Made by a program: the position numbers and the translations under genes
NCBI RefSeq assembly: GCF_030546805.1
Contig: NZ_JAUOPC010000018.1
Coordinates: 1 to 64,000 of the forward strand
Length of the DNA: 64,000 nt
From: Cyclobacterium sp. 1_MG-2023
GTDB lineage: Bacteria; Bacteroidota; Bacteroidia; Cytophagales; Cyclobacteriaceae
Reading direction: 5' to 3'
Notes under the pieces: generated by a model
The model's database searches: none
The model's input: the letters and a program-made list of their open reading frames with translations, nothing else
What the model was told of the DNA's origin: nothing
Shown: piece after piece, positions 27,715 to 36,386 of the stretch
Layout of the letters: every line of letters begins with the position of its first letter
How positions within the stretch are numbered: the first letter of the stretch is position 1

Positions 27715-28215
27715 ATGAAGAAATTAGCGGTTTTTAAAGGCAAATGGATTTTTTGGGTAGGTATGGTTTTTCTATTACCAATACTTGGTGGGTGCCAGGA
27801 TGAGGAATTACCGGAGGGCGAGATCCGCTTAAGCCAAATTCCTGACAACCCTGACTATGCGTCTCTTCCTCTTATTGGTACCCAGTGGAAACTGATCGGA
27901 TTTGTGGATGGGAGACGGGAGAGGTTAAGATTAGCAGAACCCACCAATGAAAATAGTTATACAATCATATTTCTTAAAAATGGTGAATTTTCAGGAACCA
28001 CCTATGCGAACGGGATGGTTGGGAAATATGAAGCTTCTGAAATCGACAGCAGTTTGAAAATTCTAGAACTTGGATTGAAATCGTTTGCAGGAGAAATATA
28101 TGACAGCCCGATATACACCGAATCATTAAAGAATTCCAGTGATTTTAGTCTATCTCCCAAGGGGTTGGTCCTCTACTACGATTCACAAAAGTTCATGCTT
28201 TTCCAACCCCAATAA
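27715..28215 (+). CDS. META-like lipoprotein of unknown function
   Basis: The ATG at 27715 gives 166 residues and a lipoprotein signal peptide (FWVGMVFLLPILGG, then CQDEE). The frame continues upstream to 27658 without signal-like features, so the later start is chosen. After a short acidic linker come strands such as LIGTQWKLIGFVDGRR, SYTIIFLKNGEFSGTTYAN and GLVLYYDSQKFMLFQP, which resemble META/HslJ-type beta domains (W-L, FxxxG and LxF near the end). Repeats flank the region on both sides. Role unknown. Confidence 0.7.
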   Translation: MKKLAVFKGKWIFWVGMVFLLPILGGCQDEELPEGEIRLSQIPDNPDYASLPLIGTQWKLIGFVDGRRERLRLAEPTNENSYTIIFLKNGEFSGTTYANGMVGKYEASEIDSSLKILELGLKSFAGEIYDSPIYTESLKNSSDFSLSPKGLVLYYDSQKFMLFQPQ

Positions 28216-28284
28216 GTGGTAGTTTTAATTACCATAACAATCTAAAAATAAAACTTTATTTAAAGATTTTGAGTATATTTAAAT

Positions 28285-28488
28285 ATGCAGATCGAAAGAA
28301 CAAATGAAGAGATTTTGATTCGGGTTCCCTCAGAAACTGACCTGGTGGGCTTACAACGCATTTTGGACTATATTAGGTTCAGGGAAATCGCGTCAAAAAG
28401 TAAAGCTAGTCAAATACAAATTGATAAGCTGGATATGGTTTCAAAATCATCTTGGTGGGATCAAAATAAGGAAAAATTCCTCAAGTGA
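28285..28488 (+). CDS. Putative antitoxin of a PIN-domain toxin
   Basis: A 67-residue protein with an N-terminal strand (EEILIRVP) and helix (LQRILDYIRFREIASKSKAS), ending in SSWWDQNKEKFLK. This size and the aromatic C-terminal tail are typical of antitoxins encoded just upstream of PIN toxins in Bacteroidota. Its TGA overlaps the GTG start of the toxin by 4 bp (GTGA), so the pair is coupled. Identification rests on context more than sequence. Confidence 0.65.
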   Translation: MQIERTNEEILIRVPSETDLVGLQRILDYIRFREIASKSKASQIQIDKLDMVSKSSWWDQNKEKFLK

Positions 28489-28925
28489 AAGTTGTTGTTG
28501 ACACCAATATTGTTTTCAGTGCTCTCCTGACACCAAATGGGTCAATTAGTGATATTCTGCTAAATTCCTCTGGAACTTTTGATTTCTTCACGCCCACTTT
28601 TTTACTGGAAGAATTGGCACACCATCATCAGAAACTTTTAAAATTATCAGCCTATTCTGAACAAGACCTTTCTTTCATGAAAAGAATGGTTTTAAAAAAA
28701 ATTGAATTTATTGATTTGGAATTGATAAGCGATCTCTTCTGGAAGAAAGCAATTAAGATGACCACTCCAATAGATGAGTTTGATACTCCATTTGTTGCAT
28801 TGAGCTTAGCGTTAGGAGCTTCTCTTTGGACGGGTGATAAAAAACTTGCGAAGGGATTGAGGCTACAAAAAATTGATTGGGCTGTGAATACTGCAGACCT
28901 AGAAGTAATTAGGGATAGAAGCTGA
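28485..28925 (+). CDS. PIN-domain ribonuclease toxin (VapC-like)
   Basis: A 146-residue protein starting at GTG. The PIN nuclease acidic residues are present: Asp in VVVDTNIVFSAL (residues 3-14), Glu in the FLLEELAHH helix, Asp in PIDEFDTPFVALSLALGA and Asp in LWTGDKKLAKGL. Such toxins cleave RNA when released from the antitoxin. The pair sits alone between two copies of the AT-rich repeat, and may be an acquired addiction module. Confidence 0.85.
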   Translation: MKVVVDTNIVFSALLTPNGSISDILLNSSGTFDFFTPTFLLEELAHHHQKLLKLSAYSEQDLSFMKRMVLKKIEFIDLELISDLFWKKAIKMTTPIDEFDTPFVALSLALGASLWTGDKKLAKGLRLQKIDWAVNTADLEVIRDRS

Positions 28926-29116
28926 AATTTACATTGATCTTCATTTTCACAGTTTACAGGTTTTCTTCTCGGTTATGTTTTTAATCCTTTAGAAAACAAT
29001 GCAGGGTGCGCATAGCACTTACCGAAACGCCTTTTGTTCCCGGCATTACAAATGCCTCGTTTGCGTAAACAATCAGACACCTGGGATGTAGTTGTAAACA
29101 CACTCAGTTCGGGCTT
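28926..29116. other. Non-coding spacer after the toxin gene
   Basis: No gene is seen. There is a small perfect inverted repeat GGCATT aca AATGCC (29041-29056) within mixed-composition sequence that is less AT-rich than its surroundings, possibly residue of an old insertion. Confidence 0.3.
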
Positions 29117-29336
29117 TTCAATGCTGCCTCCAAATCAAGCGTTTATTTTTAATGGTTAATTATTAATTATTAATTACCAATTATCAATTATCAAATGTTA
29201 ATTTACAATTACCACATTAACCATTAACAATTATTAAATTAAATATTACCCCATTAACAATTAACCATTAGCCCATTAACAATTACTCGATTAACAATTA
29301 ACCATTAATAATTATTGAATTAACAATTAACCATTA
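29117..29336. repeat. AT-rich minisatellite, copy B
   Basis: The same lead-in as copy A (41 of 45 bases) followed by a longer run of AACAATT, AACCATT and related 7-8-bp units. Part of it closely matches the end of copy A (ATTACCCCATTAACAATTAA). The array is expanded and less regular than copy A, so it forms a poorer hairpin. Confidence 0.85.
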
Positions 29337-29596
29337 TGTCCCCCTTATGAAAGCGATAATACCTGAAATCGGGTGTCTTTTACCGCTGTTACCTATTTGA
29401 TGAGGATGATATTTCAACTATTTTTGGGATAAATCCGAACAATACAATAGACTATTTGAATACATGGTAAAACCGATTCAAAATAAATCGCTATTTGGAG
29501 ATTTTCTTGAGGGTTTCCCTGCTAATTACGATTCCTGTGGTATAGACCGGGTTTAAATTTTATTTTGTAAACAGCTTATTGGTAAAAGAAAGCGTT
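29337..29596. other. Spacer before DUF4202 with short decayed-looking frames
   Basis: Two short plus-strand frames abut: one ending NPNNTIDYLNTW before a TAA near 29469, and one, in a different frame, reading KSLFGDFLEGFPANYDSCGI to a TAA near 29555. Together they look like protein-coding sequence with a frameshift, perhaps a relic, but are too short to identify. Confidence 0.3.
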
Positions 29597-30196
29597 ATGA
29601 GAAATGTTAAAACCGGTGACTATGGTGCAGCAGTAGCAAAAATTGATGCCGCCAACGAAGAAGATCCAAACCTTGAAGAAGTAAAAGGAGAGAAAGTACC
29701 CAAAGAACTGTTGTATGGGAAGCGGATGGCCTTCATGATAGAAGAAGTTTACCCGGAAGCAAATGAAGTATTAAAGCTAGCTGCGAGAAGTCAGCATATT
29801 CGGCGTTGGGAAATTCCAAGGGACTCCTATCCTATGGACCGAAAAGGCTATTTGCTATGGAGAACCAACCTCAAGGGGTTTCATGCCAATCTTGCCAAGG
29901 AAATCTTGGAAAGCAGCGGTTATGACGCTTCCGATTTACAAAAAATTGATGATTTAATTAATAAACGCAGATTGAAATCAGACCCTGAGACGCAGGCGCT
30001 GGAGGATGTGGTATGTCTGGTGTTTTTAAAATACTATTTTGATGACTTCATTGCGAAGCACAAAAATGAGGAAGAAAAACTCATTGATATCTTACAGAAA
30101 ACCTGGAAAAAGATGTCTCCAAAAGGCCAGGAAAAAGCCTTGTCTTTAAACCACTCAGAACGAGCATTGGCTTTGATCAACAAGGCCTTGGCCTAG
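29597..30196 (+). CDS. DUF4202 domain-containing protein
   Basis: A full-length DUF4202 protein (199 residues from the ATG at 29597; a TTG at 29579 adds six). Conserved features include IDAANEEDPN, KELLYGKRMAFMIEEVYPEA, LAARSQHIRRWEIPRDSYPM, GYLLWRTNLKGFHA, LEDVVCLVFLKYYFDDF and IDILQKTWKKMS. The conserved His, Arg, Glu and Asp set suggests an all-helical HD-like enzyme fold, but no activity is established to my knowledge. It converges on the next gene with only 3 bp between stops. Confidence 0.88.
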   Translation: MRNVKTGDYGAAVAKIDAANEEDPNLEEVKGEKVPKELLYGKRMAFMIEEVYPEANEVLKLAARSQHIRRWEIPRDSYPMDRKGYLLWRTNLKGFHANLAKEILESSGYDASDLQKIDDLINKRRLKSDPETQALEDVVCLVFLKYYFDDFIAKHKNEEEKLIDILQKTWKKMSPKGQEKALSLNHSERALALINKALA

Positions 30197-30199
30197 GTT

Positions 30200-31147
30200 T
30201 TATTTGTATTTTGCTGTTTTATAAACTTTCACATCTTTAGCGATGGCAGAAAGTATGGCCTCTTTACTCATGGTTGGGTGCTTGTGGCCATGCTCTGCTC
30301 CTCCTAAGTCGTACTCACAATGTAGGATTTTAGGAAGACTGCCCATAAATCCCGGATGCTCTTGTAAAAGTTCAAATTTCACATTTCCTTCTCCATAGGG
30401 AACATTAATCGGCCTGTCACCTTTGTCATCAACATTCCCCCAGACATAATCCTTTAGATCAAAACTTCTTATTTGATCACTGATCATGTGGAAAACATTT
30501 TCATAAGATTGATAGCCTTCTACAGAGGCATGACGCAAATCAAACTGCACCCCAATATGATCAGGGTTGATGTCTTTCAATAAATGGTAAATTTCCCAAA
30601 CAGAACCTCCAATACGCCTTCCGGCATGGTTCTGATAATGGCCCGTTACCCCATGTTTCTCGTGCAACTCAGCCAATTGCTTCATGGAAGCATTGAGGGA
30701 TTTTAATTCCTTAATGATATTTTTGGTGGTAAATGGAAGGTAGCCCATGCGGTAATCGGTGATTCCTTCGCCGGAAATGGTCCTAAGGAATTCACCCATA
30801 TCGGCCATCTGATTGAGGTTCATATCAGTGGTCAGCACCGGCCGCTTTAAGCCCAAAGTTTCACTCTTATTGACAATTATGGGCAGCTTTTGCTTTATTT
30901 CATCTGTATTAAAAAAACCATTTTTCCTTACAGGTAAATCAACTCCATCAAAGCCTAGAGATTTTACTGTTTCAGGTACCTGCTCCAGAGGAAGCCATTG
31001 GAGGGCCTTTGTGAATAGGTAAAAAGGTGCAGGAGCTGCCGCCTTCTTAGCATCCGGCAATATATTTTTTAAAAAGCCTAATTGTGGAGTCAATACACCG
31101 GTTCCGGCTACAGCCATTATTTTCTTTACGGAAGATCTTCTGTTCAT
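30200..31147 (-). CDS. Sugar phosphate isomerase/epimerase-like TIM-barrel protein, exported
   Basis: A 315-residue protein with a twin-arginine-like leader (MNRRSSVKKIMAVAGTGVLT). The mature part is an AP-endonuclease-2/xylose-isomerase-like TIM barrel: FDGVDLPVRKNGFF near 68, a YQNHAGRRIGG strand end, IGVQFDLRHASVEG near 203, RSFDLKDYVWG and HCEYDLGG near 280. Acidic and His residues at strand ends are the probable metal ligands. Such exported family members are common in Cytophagales and probably act on sugars in the periplasm. Substrate unknown. Confidence 0.78.
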   Translation of the reverse strand: MNRRSSVKKIMAVAGTGVLTPQLGFLKNILPDAKKAAAPAPFYLFTKALQWLPLEQVPETVKSLGFDGVDLPVRKNGFFNTDEIKQKLPIIVNKSETLGLKRPVLTTDMNLNQMADMGEFLRTISGEGITDYRMGYLPFTTKNIIKELKSLNASMKQLAELHEKHGVTGHYQNHAGRRIGGSVWEIYHLLKDINPDHIGVQFDLRHASVEGYQSYENVFHMISDQIRSFDLKDYVWGNVDDKGDRPINVPYGEGNVKFELLQEHPGFMGSLPKILHCEYDLGGAEHGHKHPTMSKEAILSAIAKDVKVYKTAKYK

Positions 31148-31225
31148 TTGGGGCTTATTTGAATGTGTGATTATTTAGACAAGGTACTATTTTGCCTTCA
31201 TTGAATCAATAATTTTTTCTTTAAC

Positions 31226-31891
31226 TTATGGCTTTTCAAAATCATGGATCATTTCTAAAGCCGGAGAAAGGCTCATGCCACCGGGGTTTAGCCCCGGCTC
31301 ACCTTCAGGTATTGATAAATTCAATGCTTCAAAATACTTTTCCCACACAGGGAATAGTAGACCTGTGTCAGGATCCTTAAAGGTCATGGGTGGGGTTGCA
31401 AAAATCGGTTCGCCTCCATTTGCCTTCTTAAAAGAAAAATGGATAAGTTCTGAACAATAATAGGCATCATTTGCCAAATCAAAGGCATTGTCATAAGGCT
31501 TTCCGATCAGGGTTTTCCCGTATCGAACGGCTTCCGGGATTAGCTGCTGGTATTCGGGCTTCAACCGACCAATATGTACCTTTGGGACTCCCTTCGTATT
31601 GGTGTGACGGTATAAAAATTCTTTTAAAGGGGTGACTATAACCCCCTGGCTGTTGGCTTCCAGGACCATCCATTCACCTTTTGAGCCGATCAAAATCCCA
31701 TTGTGAGAAAAGGACTGCCCTTCATACCCGGAGGTCACTTTTTTGATTGCTTCACAAAAATCTCCACAATCTCCATTTTGAAATAAAATATCCCCTACTT
31801 TCCAATCTCTCCATGGCTCTTGACTATATGCGCTTAAAAAACAGAAGTGAAAGAGGATTAGTAGTCCTGTTCTTAGTTTTTTGGTTTTCAT
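31226..31891 (-). CDS. YiiX/YaeF-like permuted papain-fold cysteine hydrolase
   Basis: A 221-residue secreted protein (signal peptide MKTKKLRTGLLILFHFCFLS, ending AYSQ). The core matches YiiX-type C92 hydrolases: WKVGDILFQNG, a catalytic His in QSFSHNGILIG, VLEANSQGVIVTPL, GKPYDNAFDL and a catalytic Cys in YYCSELIHFSF. Such enzymes are thought to cut amide or acyl bonds in envelope molecules. Its ATG overlaps the stop of the upstream membrane protein by 4 bp; polX, the membrane protein and this gene form one tightly coupled unit. Confidence 0.82.
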   Translation of the reverse strand: MKTKKLRTGLLILFHFCFLSAYSQEPWRDWKVGDILFQNGDCGDFCEAIKKVTSGYEGQSFSHNGILIGSKGEWMVLEANSQGVIVTPLKEFLYRHTNTKGVPKVHIGRLKPEYQQLIPEAVRYGKTLIGKPYDNAFDLANDAYYCSELIHFSFKKANGGEPIFATPPMTFKDPDTGLLFPVWEKYFEALNLSIPEGEPGLNPGGMSLSPALEMIHDFEKP

Positions 31892-32175
31892 ACCAGCATG
31901 AAAAAGAGCAAGGATACGGCCAAAATTAAAGTCATCTTTTTGGCTTTTTCTTTTTGTGGAGCACTTATTTTTTTTCTACGAAGCACCAGCACCGCAAGGC
32001 TTAAGCCCAGCAACTGCAGGCCTATGGCCAGGCCGGCAAACCAGCCCGCGTAAGCCATGGTAGGCTGTAACAAGGCCTTAACTACCAAGGGTATCAATCC
32101 AAAAAGTATGCCCGCCATTCCGGATTGGAAGGACAGCTTTAACAAGTCCTCAGTCCCTTTTTGATGTATGTTCAT
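31888..32175 (-). CDS. Small membrane protein of unknown function
   Basis: A 95-residue protein with hydrophobic stretches near residues 19-35, 44-64 and 79-95, separated by a basic loop (RRKKISAPQKEKAKK). No family recognised. It overlaps both polX (4 bp at its start) and the cysteine hydrolase (4 bp at its stop), which supports that it is a real translated gene. Confidence 0.65.
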   Translation of the reverse strand: MNIHQKGTEDLLKLSFQSGMAGILFGLIPLVVKALLQPTMAYAGWFAGLAIGLQLLGLSLAVLVLRRKKISAPQKEKAKKMTLILAVSLLFFMLV

Positions 32176-33875
32176 TGTTTTTTTCTTTTCCTGTCCTCAA
32201 AATAGCTGGCCAATTCTTCTCTGCTCTTTGTGTTTAGGGTCATCGCTTTGGTCAATCCTCCTTTTCTACCTACAATAACGCCAAATTTCATGTGAGCGAC
32301 ACCGGCTTTTTCATGCGCATCCGGGTTGATAGAGAGTAACACTCCTTTGTCCATGGCATACCTGACCCATCGCCAATCAAGGTCCAATCTCCATGGGTTG
32401 GCGTTAATTTCTATGACCACCTCATGTGCTGCACAGGCATCAATAACCGCACGATGATCGATCGGGTAGCCTTCTCTTCTTAAAAGGAGCCTACCTGTGG
32501 GATGGCCTAATATCGCGGTATAGGGGTTTTCAATGGCTTTGAGTAAGCGTGCAGTAGCCTTATTGATATCCATGCTCAAACCGGAATGAACAGAAGCCAC
32601 CACATAATCAAATGTGGCCAATACCTCGTCTGAATAATCCAGGCTCCCATCTGTGAGGATGTCGCTTTCTATTCCCTTGAAAACGCGAAAGGGCTTCAAT
32701 GATTCATTGATGCTGTCAATTTCCTGGTGTTGCTTGTAAATGCGGTCTTCATCCAGGCCATTGGCATAAAATGCGGAGCGACTATGATCAGCAATGCCGA
32801 AATATTCAAATCCTTCTGATTGGCAGAATGCTGACATTTCCATCAGCGTGTTTTTTCCATCACTGTAAGTGGAATGGTTGTGTAAAGGACCTTTTAGGTC
32901 TTCGAGGGTCAGTAGTTCATCCAAAGAATGTGTTTTTACCCAATCCAGTTCCCCGGTGCCTTCCCTCAAAGGTGCAGGAATATAAGGAAGGCCTGCCGCT
33001 TCATAAGCCTGCTCCTCGGTTTCAAATTCCCCTTTGTAAAATAATTCGCCAAGTGGTAGCCCATTTTCTGTAGGATATAATAAGTGAGCTTTGGAAGCAG
33101 ATTTTAAAAGTTTTTGTTTAATAAAATCCTTTGTCGGCACGATGGTGATAAGTAGGTGGATTTCGGGTTCCTCCAGTTGTCCTTCCCAGCGGTAGGGACT
33201 CATTTTGGACTTGTCTTGCTTTATCCCATCGACTTTATTTATTGTAGCAAGGCTTTCTTTTGGATCATCCGATCCAATTAGAAATGTAAGGCCTGCTATT
33301 ATTTCTGCTTCCATTTCAAAACTCCCCACTATGGCAACGCTGTCTTTACCAAGACTTTCAGTAAGTTGTTCAAAAAAAGCTTTGGCCGCTTGTTCTATAT
33401 CTGCATACAACCATTTTCCTTGGTTGGAAGCTTTGTATTCAAGGGCTTGAATGATGCTATCTTGGGTTTTTTGTCCAAAGCCCTTGATTTTTGCTACCTG
33501 TCCGGATTGGCAGGCCTCCATCAATTCATGGGTGGAGGTGATGTCAAGTTCTTTCCACAGCGTTTTTATTTTTTTAGGACCAAGGCCTTTTATTTCCAGA
33601 ATTTCTAAAATTCCTTTAGGCGTTTGCTCCAAAAGTTTATCCAAAAGCTCATGGCTACCGGCCTCTTGAATAGAGAGGATGGCCTCAGCGATACCTTTAC
33701 CAATAGAGGGGAGCTTTTGTAGTTCGTCCAGGTTTAGGTTAGCAAGTGGCTTGCCTTCTCTTTCAATACTGTTGATGGCAGATTGATAGCCCCTGATTTT
33801 AAATGCATTTTCTCCATGCAATTCCATCAATTGCAAGGTTAATTTAAGGGTCTTGACAATTTGTTTATTATCCAA
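32172..33875 (-). CDS. polX: PolX-family protein: helix-hairpin-helix, degenerate polymerase core, PHP nuclease
   Basis: A 567-residue protein with bacterial PolX architecture. HhH DNA-binding motifs lie at about 50-145 (LPSIGKGIAEAIL; IKGLGPKKIKTLW; IKGFGQKTQDSI). The nucleotidyltransferase region follows (160-300), then a PHP domain (328-567) with intact metal motifs HNHSTYSDG, GIADHS, FKGIESDIL, SVHSG, GHPTGRL, INANPWR and NPDAH. In the polymerase core the usual GSxRRGxExxGDxD motif reads GSFEMEAEIIAGLT (184-197), so both catalytic Asp are Gly and Thr, and the third Asp position is probably His 240. Polymerase activity is therefore unlikely, while 3'-5' exonuclease or phosphoesterase activity should remain. 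It is the first gene of a three-gene overlapping unit. Confidence 0.88.
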   Translation of the reverse strand: MDNKQIVKTLKLTLQLMELHGENAFKIRGYQSAINSIEREGKPLANLNLDELQKLPSIGKGIAEAILSIQEAGSHELLDKLLEQTPKGILEILEIKGLGPKKIKTLWKELDITSTHELMEACQSGQVAKIKGFGQKTQDSIIQALEYKASNQGKWLYADIEQAAKAFFEQLTESLGKDSVAIVGSFEMEAEIIAGLTFLIGSDDPKESLATINKVDGIKQDKSKMSPYRWEGQLEEPEIHLLITIVPTKDFIKQKLLKSASKAHLLYPTENGLPLGELFYKGEFETEEQAYEAAGLPYIPAPLREGTGELDWVKTHSLDELLTLEDLKGPLHNHSTYSDGKNTLMEMSAFCQSEGFEYFGIADHSRSAFYANGLDEDRIYKQHQEIDSINESLKPFRVFKGIESDILTDGSLDYSDEVLATFDYVVASVHSGLSMDINKATARLLKAIENPYTAILGHPTGRLLLRREGYPIDHRAVIDACAAHEVVIEINANPWRLDLDWRWVRYAMDKGVLLSINPDAHEKAGVAHMKFGVIVGRKGGLTKAMTLNTKSREELASYFEDRKRKKQ

Positions 33876-34192
33876 GGTGTTTTTAGATCTGTTGAGTACC
33901 TGACAAATGTCCTAAATAATTGTTTCAAAATAAAATCATAAGTCTTATCTTATGGAGTAAATTAAAGGATCAATGGATATAGTTGATCAACCGTTACTAC
34001 CAAATTACCCATTTGAAGGCTACTTACTGAGAAATGATTAGTAGGTAGGATAAATTAGGATCGCCATTATGAATAGTGGAGCCGCAAGCATCGCTTAGCC
34101 AGCGCCAGAAGAATGGAATTGATGTCAAATATTGGAACAATTAGCATGAAGGCAAAGTTTGGTAAGTAATCAGCAAATAAAACCCTAGAGGA
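33876..34192. other. Divergent intergenic region
   Basis: 317 bp between polX (minus) and a secreted protein (plus). It contains a short inverted repeat, CATAAG tcttat CTTATG, near 33937-33954. No coding frame longer than about 20 codons, and no RNA gene recognised. Confidence 0.35.
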
Positions 34193-35782
34193 ATGTTAAA
34201 ACGAACCCTATTAACCACTGTAGTCTACTTGCTTTTACTGGGAATAACAATTGGGCAAGTTCAATTTACGCAAAGGTTTGAGGTAGAATCTCATTGGGCA
34301 GATGACGACTTTTATGTATTGCCTACCGGAAGAGGAGTTGTGGGATTTCGAATGAAAGCTGAAAATGCTTACGGAAGAAAGAACAGGTTTCAATATTTTA
34401 CCGCAGACTTTCAATTGAGTGCAGAAAAGCCACTTGAAAGAGAGTTAGATGATTTCTATGAATTGGTGGGTTTTGATCTTGATAGGAACTTATTGTATGT
34501 CCTATTCAATAAAGGGTCTCAATTCGATGATGAAAAAGCTATTTTTGAAATAGATATCGAAAGCCGAAGACTAAAAGAGCTTGAGCTTGCCAGTATTTTA
34601 GAAATGGAACTTCAGGACTTTTTGGTTTTTAACAAAAAGGCAGTTTTTATGGGGAAATATGATTACCGCCCTGTGATCCAGATATTTGATATTGACACCG
34701 AGGAAGTGGTAACGGTGCCCGGTCTTTTTGAAAAAGATGCCAAGATTTTGCAAATGAGAAAAGATCCTGAGTTGAATGTATTTGATGTGGTGATGACAAG
34801 AAGGGATGCCTTCAAAAATAAAATAGTATCTATATTGACCTACGACACCGAAGGCAACAAGCTTAGAGAGGTGAAAATTGATGATTTGGAAGATCCATCT
34901 ATGGAGATTGTGGAGGGGTTACTGACTTCCTCAAACAATTATAAGCAAGCTTTGATTGGGCCCTATGGCTTGAAAAAAAAAGAAGCTTATCAAGGATTGT
35001 ATTTTACGAAAATCAACGAATTTGGTGAGTATACCAATAGGTTTTATGACATCACTGATTTCGAAAACTTTTACAATTACCTTCCGGACAAAGCCCGTGA
35101 AAAGAGATGGAAACGCATAGAAAGAAGAGCTGAAAAGGGCAAAAATAACCCCATCAGAAATGTGTTGGTGACAAGAGAAATTCAGTCTTCCAATGGGCTG
35201 TACTTAGTTTACAATGACCATTTTATTTCCTCTTCATCAAGGTATGCCCCAAGAGATGGGAGGTATGTAAGTAATTTTTACCGACTAAACCCCATGATGG
35301 GAGGTTATGGTGGCCTTTATAATCCATTGTGGTTAGACCCTAGGTTCAGGGGATCTCAGACAGTAGACCAATATAAGTTTTTGTCGGCACAATTTATTTT
35401 ACTAAATGCAGAAGGGGATATACTCTGGGAAAATGCCGTAAATCTGGACAATGCGGGTAAAAATGACCCAATGAAGTATGGGGAATTGGTATTTGATGGG
35501 GGTAATTTATTTTACATGTATCTCAAGGAAAAAGAACTGATGCTTAGTCAGATAAAGGAGGGGGAAATTGTCATGGAAAATGAACCCTTTGAAATTGAAC
35601 TAGTAAATGAAAATGAAAGAATAGCGGAAACACGAGAGAATAGTTTGCAACTTATATGGTGGTATGACAATTACTACCTTTTAAGTGGCAAGCAAAGGAT
35701 AAGGTACCAGAGGGAAGATGGCAGGGAGAAAAGCAAGGAAGTCGATTTTTTTACTAAAATAAAAGTGGATGATTTTATATAG
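34193..35782 (+). CDS. Secreted protein of unknown function, beta-rich
   Basis: A 529-residue protein with a signal peptide (MLKRTLLTTVVYLLLLGITIG, cleavage before QVQF). The mature part is rich in beta-strand patterns and acidic residues, with repeats of form FxIDxESRxLKELEL, IFDIDTEEVV and TYDTEGNKLREV suggesting a propeller-like fold. A basic segment (EKRWKRIERRAEKGK) and a Gly/Tyr/Arg-rich loop (near 355-395) interrupt it. No enzyme motif and no family recognised. It ends 50 bp before pyrR but has separate promoter signals downstream. Confidence 0.75.
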   Translation: MLKRTLLTTVVYLLLLGITIGQVQFTQRFEVESHWADDDFYVLPTGRGVVGFRMKAENAYGRKNRFQYFTADFQLSAEKPLERELDDFYELVGFDLDRNLLYVLFNKGSQFDDEKAIFEIDIESRRLKELELASILEMELQDFLVFNKKAVFMGKYDYRPVIQIFDIDTEEVVTVPGLFEKDAKILQMRKDPELNVFDVVMTRRDAFKNKIVSILTYDTEGNKLREVKIDDLEDPSMEIVEGLLTSSNNYKQALIGPYGLKKKEAYQGLYFTKINEFGEYTNRFYDITDFENFYNYLPDKAREKRWKRIERRAEKGKNNPIRNVLVTREIQSSNGLYLVYNDHFISSSSRYAPRDGRYVSNFYRLNPMMGGYGGLYNPLWLDPRFRGSQTVDQYKFLSAQFILLNAEGDILWENAVNLDNAGKNDPMKYGELVFDGGNLFYMYLKEKELMLSQIKEGEIVMENEPFEIELVNENERIAETRENSLQLIWWYDNYYLLSGKQRIRYQREDGREKSKEVDFFTKIKVDDFI

Positions 35783-35809
35783 AGCCATTAAGCCCCAATA
35801 AATAATTTA

Positions 35810-35817
35810 TATATTTG
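35810..35817 (+). promoter_or_regulatory. -7 promoter element for pyrR-pyrB
   Basis: TATATTTG is a full TAnnTTTG match. Transcription would start near 35823, so the ATG at 35833 is the real pyrR start and the TTG at 35815, inside the element, is not. Confidence 0.65.
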
Positions 35818-35832
35818 CCTCAAATTTTAATC

Positions 35833-36384
35833 ATGCAAAAAAGACTTGTTCTTGACCAAACCCAAATATCACTTACCATCAGTAGGTTTTGTCATCAATT
35901 GATAGAAAACCATGATGATTTTGATAATACGGTTCTTTTAGGTCTTCAACCGCGAGGAGCATTGGTGCTGGATAAAATCATTCAGCGCATGCAGGAAATC
36001 CAAAATATTTCTCTGGAGTATGGGTATTTGGATGCGACCTTTCATCGAGATGATTTTAGAAGGAGAGACCTTCCCTTACGAGCAAATGAAACTAAAATTG
36101 ATTTTTTAATTGAAAATAAAAAAGTTGTTTTGGTGGACGATGTACTCTACAAGGGCAGGTCTGTTAGGGCAGCAATGGATGCAATGATAGCTTTTGGGCG
36201 GCCTCAAAAGGTGGAATTGATGGTGCTTATTGACCGTAAATTCACCAGAGATTTCCCTATTCAGCCGGATTACTGCGGGCGGCAGGTCAATACCCTGGAA
36301 AGCCAGTATGTAAGCGTTGAATGGCAAGACAAAGGCTTTGAAAAGGATGCCATTTGGATCACTGAAAAAGAAAGTAACGAATAG
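35833..36384 (+). CDS. pyrR: PyrR bifunctional regulator/uracil phosphoribosyltransferase
   Basis: A 183-residue phosphoribosyltransferase-fold protein. It has the PRPP loop VVLVDDVLYKGRSVRAAMDA, the QPRGALVLDKI segment and YLDATFHRDDF, all typical of PyrR. In Firmicutes PyrR binds pyr mRNA and causes attenuation; in other phyla it may act mainly as a UMP-forming enzyme. Here the predicted leader is only about 10 nt, so there is no room for a PyrR-binding attenuator in front of it. Two bases separate it from pyrB. Confidence 0.93.
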   Translation: MQKRLVLDQTQISLTISRFCHQLIENHDDFDNTVLLGLQPRGALVLDKIIQRMQEIQNISLEYGYLDATFHRDDFRRRDLPLRANETKIDFLIENKKVVLVDDVLYKGRSVRAAMDAMIAFGRPQKVELMVLIDRKFTRDFPIQPDYCGRQVNTLESQYVSVEWQDKGFEKDAIWITEKESNE

Positions 36385-36386
36385 CA

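Noticed and set aside
27401-29336. A CRISPR array in the repetitive regions
   Set aside because: The units are 7 bp, contiguous and without spacers, and no cas genes are present.
35815-35832. TTG start for pyrR
   Set aside because: It falls inside the -7 element TATATTTG; the ATG at 35833 gives the conserved N-terminus.
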